NCBI RefSeq assembly: GCF_005233835.1
Contig: NZ_SZQA01000004.1
Location: 62,001 to 126,000 of the forward strand
Source: Herbidospora galbida
Lineage (GTDB): Bacteria > Actinomycetota > Actinomycetes > Streptosporangiales > Streptosporangiaceae
Reading direction: 5' to 3'
DNA: 64,000 nucleotides
In this document: positions 58,314 through 64,000 of the stretch, piece after piece
Layout: each line of letters opens with the position of its first letter
Numbering within the stretch: position 1 is the first letter of the stretch
Notes under the pieces: generated by a model
Databases searched by the model: none
What the model was told of the DNA's origin: nothing
The model's input: the letters and a program-made list of their open reading frames with translations, nothing else
Translations under genes and position numbers: made by a program

Positions 58314-59363
58314 TCAGGTCGCGGCGGCGGCGAGCTTCTCCGCGAGCTCGGCGTCGAGCAGGGCCTGGATCACCGCGTCGAGGTCGCCGTCGAGCACCTG
58401 GTCGAGGTTGTAGGCCTTGAACCCGACCCGGTGGTCGGAGATGCGGTTCTCCGGGTAGTTGTAGGTGCGCACCCGCTCGGACCGGTCCACCGTGCGGACC
58501 TGCGACTTGCGCTCGGCCATCGCGGCGGCGTTGGCCTCCTCCTCGGCGATGGCCTGCAGCCGGGCCCGGAGGATGCGCATCGCCGACTCCTTGTTCTGGA
58601 GCTGGCTCTTCTCGTTCTGGCACGACACCACGACGCCGGTCGGCATGTGGGTGATGCGCACCGCCGAGTCGGTCGTGTTGACGCTCTGGCCGCCGGGACC
58701 GCTGGAGCGGTAGACGTCGATGCGCAGGTCGTTGGGGTCGATCTGTACGTCGACCTCCTCGGCCTCGGGGTAGACGAGCACCCCGGCGGCGGAGGTGTGG
58801 ATGCGCCCCTGCGACTCGGTCGCGGGGACCCGCTGCACCCGGTGGACGCCGCCCTCGAACTTGAGCCGCCCCCAGGCGCCTTCGCGGCCCTTGATGGCGA
58901 CGGTGACGTCTTTGTATCCGCCGAGGTCGGAGTGCTGGGCGTCGATGATCTCGGTCTTGTAGCCGATGCGTTCGGCGTACCGCAGATACATGCGCAGCAG
59001 GTCGCCGGCGAACAGCATGGACTCCTGGCCGCCTTCGCCGGCCTTGATCTCCATGATGATGTCTTTGTCGTCGTTGGGGTCGCGGGGCACCAGCAGGTGG
59101 CGCAGCCGCTCCTCCAGCGCGGGGACGCGGGCCTCCAGCTCGGCCGCCTCTTCGGCGAACGAGGAGTCTTCGCCGGCGAGTTCGCGGGCCGCCTTGATGT
59201 CGTCGCGCACCTGACCGAGCTCGCGGTAGGTGCCGATGATCGGCGTGAGCTGGGCGTAGCGCTTCCCGAACTGCCTGGCCTTCGCCTGGTCGGCGTGCAC
59301 GGCCGGGTCAGCGAGCTTCAGCTCGAGATCGGCGTATTCGTTGATGAGCTCGTCGAGGTTCAC
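58314..59363 (-). CDS. prfA: Peptide chain release factor 1
   Basis: A 349-residue RF1. The GGQ loop is in [20 protein letters not shown], and codon-recognition regions follow [30 protein letters not shown] with the family PAT tripeptide (RF1 type). It terminates at UAA and UAG. The length is normal, and it precedes prmC in the same operon. Confidence 0.97.
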   Translation of the reverse strand: MNLDELINEYADLELKLADPAVHADQAKARQFGKRYAQLTPIIGTYRELGQVRDDIKAARELAGEDSSFAEEAAELEARVPALEERLRHLLVPRDPNDDKDIIMEIKAGEGGQESMLFAGDLLRMYLRYAERIGYKTEIIDAQHSDLGGYKDVTVAIKGREGAWGRLKFEGGVHRVQRVPATESQGRIHTSAAGVLVYPEAEEVDVQIDPNDLRIDVYRSSGPGGQSVNTTDSAVRITHMPTGVVVSCQNEKSQLQNKESAMRILRARLQAIAEEEANAAAMAERKSQVRTVDRSERVRTYNYPENRISDHRVGFKAYNLDQVLDGDLDAVIQALLDAELAEKLAAAAT

Positions 59364-59474
59364 CGCGCGTCCCCTCCTGCTGGTCGAATCGAGTAAGCCC
59401 TTTCACCACGAACGCCGACCCGGGCGCGCCCCCTGCGAGAGGAGGACGGTTCCGAGCCGGCGTCTGGGAAGGAG

Positions 59475-59693
59475 CTACTTGCCCGCGGCCTTCTTGCCGA
59501 ACCGGGCCTCGAAGCGCGCCACGCGGCCGCCCGTGTCGAGGATCTTCTGCTTGCCCGTGTAGAACGGGTGGCACGCCGAGCAGACGTCGGCGTGAATCGT
59601 GCCGTTCTTGGCGGTGCTGCGCGTGGTGAACGTGTTACCGCACGAACACGTCACATTGGTGACGACGTACGTGGGGTGGATGTCGGGCTTCAT
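59475..59693 (-). CDS. rpmE: Ribosomal protein L31 (zinc form)
   Basis: A 72-residue L31 with the zinc-binding cysteines CSCG near residue 16 and [13 protein letters not shown] (C+ type). ATG 59693 ([11 protein letters not shown]) is preceded by GAGAGGAAAAAGG. The gene is transcribed towards prfA. In the 273-bp spacer upstream there is an imperfect dyad CCGGAACCG-CAA-CGGTTCGG at 59762-59781, a possible control element. Confidence 0.95.
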   Translation of the reverse strand: MKPDIHPTYVVTNVTCSCGNTFTTRSTAKNGTIHADVCSACHPFYTGKQKILDTGGRVARFEARFGKKAAGK

Positions 59694-59761
59694 ACCTTTT
59701 TCCTCTCCGGGGCGCGGTCGCCGGATCGCCTCTGTCAGCCTGGAGACCAGGGGGGCGGGAA

Positions 59762-59781
59762 CCGGAACCGCAACGGTTCGG
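59762..59781. promoter_or_regulatory. Imperfect dyad upstream of rpmE
   Basis: CCGGAACCG-CAA-CGGTTCGG lies 69-88 bp upstream of the L31 ATG. It could be an operator or a leader stem. The rest of the 59694-59966 spacer holds nothing else recognisable apart from the promoter region of the next gene. Confidence 0.3.
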
Positions 59782-59966
59782 CTACCAGTGTGCCAGATCG
59801 GAGAACCCTCCCAGGCCATCGCGCATTCCCGGGGTCGTCGCTGAACGATGCCTGGGAAGTCCGTGAGAAGGTCACCGCGCATGTGGACTGGTCACAGGGG
59901 CCCCACTAGGCTCGCCCTGCTCAAACCCGAGCTTTTCCCTCAAAATTACCTTAGTTAGGGGATTCG

Positions 59967-61112
59967 ATGAGGAAAGGCCTGCGACTGCTCATTGCAGGCG
60001 CCAGCGGGGTGGCACTTTTCGCCAGCGGTGTGGCCATCGCCGCCTCCCCCGCTTCAGCCGAGCCCGTCACGGTGTCGAACGCCGTCGTCAACGACACGTT
60101 CATCCCGCCGGTCTCCCAGGACATCATGTCGTTCTCGTTCGATCTGGCGGACGCCTATCACGGGAAAGCCCCCGACAACTCCTGGTACCCCAAGTACAAG
60201 ATCTGGGCCCGCGTGACCCCGGACTACAACCCCGGAGCCGGCGTCACGGTGAACTGGCGCACCGCCAGCGTCACCCAGCTCGCCAAGGTGACCACCGACC
60301 CCGGCACGGGCGCGAAGAGGATCACCGGCAACTTCACCGTCCAGAACAACGACAAGCCCGGTGACCGGTGGAGACTGCAGATCTCCCCGGAGCTCCTTCC
60401 CGTAGCCGGGACTCCGTCGCCCACCGCGACGACCGCGCCCAACGCCTGGCAGGACGTGAAGACCTTCACGGTCACCCCCGCCACGCGGGTCACGAACGTC
60501 GGCATCGACCCGAACCCCGTCGTGCTCAAGGGCGCGACCGACGTCGGCTTCAGCGCGACGATCGAGAAGTTCGGCGGCGAGACGCTCAAGCAGGTCCGCG
60601 CGCTGCACCCGTCGAGCGGCGAGTACTACTCGCTCGGCACCTCGCTCGAGGGCGACGACAAGAGCTACTACAACTTCGTGACGATGGGGACCGACGCTCC
60701 GGCCGGCTCCTGGCAGATCAAGTTCACGATCACGCGCGGCACGAAGACCTACGCCTTCACCAAGGGCTTCACCGTCAGCAAGACCTCCGCTCCGGCGGCG
60801 AAGGCCAAGTCGAAGATCACGATGTCCATCGCACCCACCAAGGTGAAGAAGGGCAAGTCGATCAAGATCTACGGCAAGGTCTACCGCGGCGTTAAGTCGT
60901 GGGGCGTCTGGAAGAAGAAGGTCCTCAAGCTCTACTTCAAGAAGAAGGGCACCAAGAGCTGGAAGTTCGTCAGCTACGTCGGCGCCAACAACTCCGGGAA
61001 GTACAGCAAGACGATCAAGCCCAAGTACGACGGCTACTTCCGGATGGCGGCGACCGCCACGTCCCTGACGAAGTCCTCGTACTCGCCGTACAAGCTCGTC
61101 GACGTTCGCTGA
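59967..61112 (+). CDS. Secreted protein with Lys/Tyr-rich C-terminal domain (paralogue 1)
   Basis: A 381-residue secreted protein. Signal peptide MRKGLRLLIAGASGVALFAS with cleavage near ASAEP. Three beta-rich parts follow: a variable N-terminal domain to about 170, a middle domain (RVTNVGIDPNPVVLKGA ... SSGEYYSLG) and a C-terminal one of about 105 residues, extremely rich in Lys, Tyr and Gly (KVKKGKSIKIYGKVYRG, LKLYFKKKGTKSWKFVSYVG, ending SPYKLVDVR). The C-terminal domain resembles Ig-like modules and is strongly basic. The second paralogue follows. Function unknown; wall or polyanion binding is an inference from charge. Confidence 0.8.
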   Translation: MRKGLRLLIAGASGVALFASGVAIAASPASAEPVTVSNAVVNDTFIPPVSQDIMSFSFDLADAYHGKAPDNSWYPKYKIWARVTPDYNPGAGVTVNWRTASVTQLAKVTTDPGTGAKRITGNFTVQNNDKPGDRWRLQISPELLPVAGTPSPTATTAPNAWQDVKTFTVTPATRVTNVGIDPNPVVLKGATDVGFSATIEKFGGETLKQVRALHPSSGEYYSLGTSLEGDDKSYYNFVTMGTDAPAGSWQIKFTITRGTKTYAFTKGFTVSKTSAPAAKAKSKITMSIAPTKVKKGKSIKIYGKVYRGVKSWGVWKKKVLKLYFKKKGTKSWKFVSYVGANNSGKYSKTIKPKYDGYFRMAATATSLTKSSYSPYKLVDVR

Positions 61113-61117
61113 CCCTG

Positions 61118-61153
61118 TACGGCTCGCGCCACCAACCCCTGGCGCAAGCCGTA
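61118..61153. terminator. Hairpin between the secreted paralogues
   Basis: TACGGCT-C-GCGCCA pairs with TGGCGC-A-AGCCGTA (14-nt arms with one mismatch) around CCAACCCC. It follows the first paralogue by 5 bp; no T-run is present. Confidence 0.6.
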
Positions 61154-61164
61154 TAGGTGACGAA

Positions 61165-61192
61165 TGGGCCCATGTGTGCACACGTGGGCCCA
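61165..61192. promoter_or_regulatory. Near-perfect 28-bp palindrome upstream of second paralogue
   Basis: TGGGCCCATGTGTG and its complement form a 28-bp palindrome with one G-T type mismatch (TGGGCCCA outermost, GTGTGCACAC in the centre). It lies 61-88 bp upstream of the start. It is a strong operator candidate or a second hairpin. Confidence 0.55.
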
Positions 61193-61235
61193 TGTCACGT
61201 TATTCTCACAAGCTACATTTCTCCCAATAATCACT

Positions 61236-61255
61236 CATGTAAGGGGCCTTACATG
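61236..61255 (+). promoter_or_regulatory. Palindrome enclosing RBS and start codon of paralogue 2
   Basis: CATGTAAGG-GG-CCTTACATG has perfect 9-bp arms. It contains the ribosome binding site AAGGGG (61241-61246) and the ATG (61253-61255). In RNA the stem would hide both, suggesting translational control; it could equally be a DNA operator. Confidence 0.6.
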
Positions 61256-62341
61256 CGCAAGAGCCTGCGGCTCATGCTTGCGGCCGCCACGGGGGCGGCT
61301 CTCTTCGCCACCGGCGCCGTCGTTGCGGCACCCGCCTACGCCGCCGTCGGTGTCGACTCGGGCACCGGCCTCACCGACCTGTTCATCCCGCCGAGCGGCA
61401 GCGACAAGATTCCTTTCAAGGTGAAGGTCACCGACGCGTACGCGGCGGGCCTGGACAAGCCGGTCCGGGTACACGTGGAGTTCCGGAAGCCGGACGAGCC
61501 CGACTCCGCCACCCCCCATGAGGGCACCGCCGCCGAGATTCCCACGGTCACCGCCACACCGGCTCCGACCGCGACGGTTGACGTCGCCGCCTCTATCCCC
61601 GTGGCGGCGTCGGACAAGCCCGGTACGTGGAAGTACCGCGTCGGTTACGCGCCCAACGGCTCCACGACCAAGGAATGGAACAACTGGGTCACCTTCACCG
61701 TCGCCACGGCGACCCGGGTGACCTCCGCGACCGTCGACCCCGACCCGGTCAAGCTGAAGAAGGGCGAAGAGGTCGACGTCTTCGCCAACTTCAAACTTGA
61801 GAAGTACGGCGACGAGAAGGTCACCGCCGTCCGCTTCGAGCACGCCTCCTCGGGCGACTACTACTCGCTGAACAGCGGCCTCGAGGCCGACGACAGCTAC
61901 CACGGCTCGGCCTCGTTCGACGACCAGTCGCCGACGGGCAGCTGGCAGCTCAAGGTCAACGTGACCCGCGGCTCGAAGAGCTACAGCTTCGTCAAGGGCT
62001 TCTCGGTCAGCGGCTCCACCAAGGCCGCCAAGGCCAAGTCGAAGATCACGATCGCCGTCTCGCCCGCGAAGGTGAAGAAGGGCAAGACCGTGAAGATCTA
62101 CGGCAAGGTCTACCGTGGCACCAGCAAGTGGGGCGCGTGGTCGAAGAAGATCCTCAAGCTCTACTTCAAGAAGAAGGGCACCTCGACCTGGAAGTTCGTC
62201 GGCTACGTGGGCGCCAACTCGACCGGCAAGTACAGCAAGACCGTCAAGCCCAAGTACGACGGCTACTGGCGTCTCTCGGCGACCAGCACCAGCGCGACCA
62301 ACTCGTCGCTGTCGCCGTACAAGCTGGTCGACGTCCGCTGA
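61253..62341 (+). CDS. Secreted protein with Lys/Tyr-rich C-terminal domain (paralogue 2)
   Basis: A 362-residue paralogue of the preceding protein. Signal peptide MRKSLRLMLAAATGAALFAT with cleavage near AYAAV. Identity is highest in the last 105 residues (KVKKGKTVKIYGKVYRG, LYFKKKGTSTWKFVGYVGAN, ending SPYKLVDVR) and in the middle domain (RVTSATVDPDPVKLKKGE, SSGDYYSL); the N-terminal domain has diverged. Start is ATG 61253, 6 bp after AAGGGG. Confidence 0.82.
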   Translation: MRKSLRLMLAAATGAALFATGAVVAAPAYAAVGVDSGTGLTDLFIPPSGSDKIPFKVKVTDAYAAGLDKPVRVHVEFRKPDEPDSATPHEGTAAEIPTVTATPAPTATVDVAASIPVAASDKPGTWKYRVGYAPNGSTTKEWNNWVTFTVATATRVTSATVDPDPVKLKKGEEVDVFANFKLEKYGDEKVTAVRFEHASSGDYYSLNSGLEADDSYHGSASFDDQSPTGSWQLKVNVTRGSKSYSFVKGFSVSGSTKAAKAKSKITIAVSPAKVKKGKTVKIYGKVYRGTSKWGAWSKKILKLYFKKKGTSTWKFVGYVGANSTGKYSKTVKPKYDGYWRLSATSTSATNSSLSPYKLVDVR

Positions 62342-62373
62342 CGTCGTTCTAGCCGAACCCCTGCTCGCATACG

Positions 62374-62405
62374 GAAAGGGGCGTCCCGGAAGGGGCGCCC
62401 CTTTC
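62374..62405 (+). terminator. Terminator after second secreted paralogue
   Basis: GAAAGGGGCG and CGCCCCTTTC form 10-bp arms with a 12-nt loop, 33 bp after the gene. Confidence 0.7.
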
Positions 62406-62497
62406 TCGTGCCTGCCCTCTCTTCAAGCGGGGGCGCGAACGGCGTCAGCGGGTGTCTGCGACCTTGTCGCCGGCTGGCTCAACAGGTGCCGAGCGGT

Positions 62498-62506
62498 TAT
62501 CCACAG
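62498..62506. other. DnaA-box-like sequence
   Basis: TTATCCACA is a perfect DnaA box. Only one copy is present, near TTTCCACAG at 62670, so it is not an origin by itself. Confidence 0.35.
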
Positions 62507-63144
62507 GGCCTGGATGAGCCGGGCGGGAACGTCGGTCGCGGGGGCGAAGCTGGTCCGGCTCCCGGGTGGGCGGGCTCGGGCGGTTCCGCTCGGTCCGGGA
62601 ATTGCCCGACCCAGCCGACCAGCCCCTCGCCGACCTTGGTGGACAGGCCCGCTGCAGACTTTCCACAGTGGTCGGCCACACCTGGCAGATCGTCAGTCGC
62701 AGCGGCGAAACTGACTCGAACCCGGGTGGACGGGCCCGCGAGCTGCGCCCGCCCCACAAGCAGCACCGCCCTCGGGTAGGAGGGGCGGCGAGGGCCAGCA
62801 GCTCAAGGCTCGTCATCTCGGCAACCCCGCACCGCCATCTCAGCCCACAGGATCCAGGCGAATCGCCTTGGTGACCGCACTCAACCGCGTCAGCCGCAGA
62901 GACCCAGGCGAGTCGGCTCAGCATCCACACCTGACCATGCCCGCCACATAGGCTCCCAGCGATCTTCCCAGTGGCCGCACCTCACCGCGTCGGCCGTGGA
63001 TGCCTGGGCCAACGCCTCCATGACCACACGTGTCCCGTCTGCCCCGGAGGCCCGACCCTGGGCCTTGTCCTCCACGACAGTCCCTATTGCCGTTTCGCGC
63101 CAAACTTCTCCGTCGTTTCGGGGAGCGCCATGCGGGGCCGGGTT

Positions 63145-63208
63145 GCGCCGGATGCGAAGGCGAGCCGCCGACGGCGGGCGGTGCCTGGGTGGGCGGAGCC
63201 GTAACGGA
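63145..63208 (+). repeat. 64-bp dispersed repeat, copy 4
   Basis: It starts GCGCCGGATGCG and ends GTGGGCGGAGCCGTAACGGA, like copies 1 and 3 (one base shorter at the first junction). It lies 11 bp from the stop codon of the minus-strand response-regulator gene. Confidence 0.8.
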
Positions 63209-63218
63209 AAATGAACTT

Positions 63219-63863
63219 TCAGGGCCGGTGCCCGAGATAGGCCAAGACGGCGAGAACGCGCCGGTGGTCGTCGGGCGCGGGGTCGAGGGCCAGTTTCAGG
63301 AAGATGCTGGAGATGTGCTTCTCGACGGCGCCCTCCGAGACGACCAGGCGGGCCGCGATGGCGCTGTTGGAGCGGCCTTCGGCCATCAGGGCCAGGACTT
63401 CGGTCTCGCGGGCGGTCAGGCGTTCGCGTGGGAGCCGGCGGCGGCCCAGGAGCTGGACGACCACGTCGGGGTCGATCACCGCGCCGCCCGAGGCGACGCG
63501 ACGCACGGCGTCGAGGAACTCGGCCACTTCGGCCACGCGCTCCTTCAGCAGGTAGCCCACGGCCTGGGCGCCGGCGCCGAGCAGGTCGGTGGCGTAGCGC
63601 TCCTCCACGTACTGCGACAGGACCAGGATCGGGAAGCCCGGACGCCGGGACCTGACCTCCAGGGCGGCGCGCAGGCCCTCGTCGGTGTGGGAGGGGGGCA
63701 TGCGCACGTCGACGACGGCCAGGTCGGGGTTGTGTACGTCGACCGCCTCCACCAGCGAAGGGCCGTCGCCCACCGCGGCGACGGTCTCGATTCCGCCGTC
63801 GGCCAGGAGCCGGGACAGGCCCTCGCGCAGCAAAACCGAGTCTTCGGCGATCACGACACGCAT
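63219..63863 (-). CDS. NarL/LuxR-type response regulator
   Basis: A 214-residue regulator: receiver (MRVVIAEDSVLLREGL; Asp in LAVVDVRMPPSH; Lys in GYLLKERVAE) and GerE helix-turn-helix (LTARETEVLALMAEGRSNSAIAARLVVSEGAVEKHI). ATG 63863 is chosen; ATG 63875 or GTG 63872 would add up to four residues and overlap the kinase stop. It is the partner of the truncated kinase upstream. Confidence 0.92.
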   Translation of the reverse strand: MRVVIAEDSVLLREGLSRLLADGGIETVAAVGDGPSLVEAVDVHNPDLAVVDVRMPPSHTDEGLRAALEVRSRRPGFPILVLSQYVEERYATDLLGAGAQAVGYLLKERVAEVAEFLDAVRRVASGGAVIDPDVVVQLLGRRRLPRERLTARETEVLALMAEGRSNSAIAARLVVSEGAVEKHISSIFLKLALDPAPDDHRRVLAVLAYLGHRP

Positions 63864-63868
63864 GCCCG

Positions 63869-64000
63869 TCACCATACGCAGGGCAGCTCGGCCCTGATGC
63901 GGGTGGGACCGCCGGGCGGGCTGTCGACGGTGAGGTTGCCGTCGATGGTGGCCGCCCGGTCGGCCAGGCCGTTGAGGCCGCCGCCTGGGCGGATGACGGC
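63869..64000 (-). CDS. Sensor histidine kinase, C-terminal fragment (window edge)
   Basis: Only the last 43 codons are visible. They read GGGLNGLADRAATIDGNLTVDSPP and RIRAELPCVW, which match the G2 box and end of a HisKA_3-type ATPase domain (NarX/DesK family). The rest lies outside. It is the cognate kinase of the response regulator just downstream. Confidence 0.8.
   Translation of the reverse strand, partial: AVIRPGGGLNGLADRAATIDGNLTVDSPPGGPTRIRAELPCVW

Larger units (their letters stand above)
62342..63218. other. 877-bp stretch without a credible gene
   Basis: Open frames here are short and lack protein-like composition. It holds the terminator at 62374, a DnaA-box-like TTATCCACA at 62498, two pairs of imperfect duplications (62545-62578 with 62706-62739; 62869-62912 with 62969-63010) and dispersed-repeat copy 4 at 63145. 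No RNA gene was recognised. Confidence 0.6.

Noticed and set aside
59948-59962. TTACCTTAGTTAGGG upstream of the first secreted paralogue as an iron (IdeR/DmdR) box
   Set aside because: Only one half-site fits the consensus; the other arm does not match.
62445-62930. A 161-codon minus-strand open frame in the 877-bp gap
   Set aside because: No ribosome binding site, low third-position GC and cysteine/tryptophan-rich non-protein-like composition; partly made of duplicated DNA.

Overview
The window is 64 kb of very GC-rich, densely coding DNA with many GTG starts, 4-bp ATGA/GTGA start-stop overlaps and strong GC bias at third codon positions. Gene content points to a mycelial actinobacterium: NucS instead of MutS/MutL, a Mec/DUF2017/ClpS/PncB block, a FilP/Scy-like coiled-coil protein, an isobutyryl-CoA mutase and the prfA-prmC-Sua5-WecA-atp order. 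I infer a member of the Streptosporangiales, without being able to name the genus. No rRNA, tRNA, CRISPR array, insertion sequence or prophage was found.

Layout. 1-3.2 kb: Mec peptidase (cut by the window edge), DUF2017 and ClpS on the minus strand, divergent from pncB, followed by pncA (NAD salvage). 3.2-13.4 kb: accessory genes, namely a membrane protein, a PP2C-like phosphatase, GNAT plus SF2 helicase, an M43 metalloprotease, DUF3039, a DHA2 drug exporter with a divergent TetR regulator, YqgE, and a histidine/tryptophan-rich LPYTG-anchored repeat protein. 13.4-26 kb: malic enzyme, a cysteine-free YbbN, the isobutyryl-CoA mutase large subunit, a secreted subtilase, MarR, a membrane pair, a sulfotransferase, then MeaB, thiolase and methylmalonyl-CoA epimerase. 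26-34.6 kb: FilP/Scy-like protein, regulators, a SpoIIAB-like ATPase divergent from an XRE regulator, hydrolases, hydroxyacyl-CoA dehydrogenase and NucS. 34.6-43.1 kb: a deletion-scarred pseudogene, then two mirror-image ABC exporter + two-component quartets facing each other across a TetR gene. 43.2-59.7 kb: cobalamin adenosyltransferase, then a long minus-strand run: DUF2550, the full F1Fo ATP synthase operon, WecA-like transferase, a repeat-rich protein with a small neighbour, Sua5, PrmC, RF1 and L31. 59.9-64 kb: two paralogous secreted proteins, an 877-bp non-coding gap and a NarL-type two-component pair cut by the edge.

How the genes connect. A metabolic theme runs through the window: isobutyryl-CoA mutase, its MeaB-type GTPase, methylmalonyl-CoA epimerase, thiolase, 3-hydroxyacyl-CoA dehydrogenase and the adenosyltransferase that makes coenzyme B12 together outline branched and short acyl-CoA metabolism. 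The translation-termination set (prfA, prmC) and the ATP synthase operon are canonical.

The least explained items are a 64-bp dispersed intergenic repeat present four times, the LPYTG protein with five GLFDF-KWGQ repeats, the 796-residue protein with two separate repeat families, the duplicated secreted proteins with a palindrome that buries the ribosome binding site and start codon of the second, and CRP-like dyads upstream of atpI and of the M43 protease. All functional statements are read from sequence motifs and family knowledge; no database search was run.
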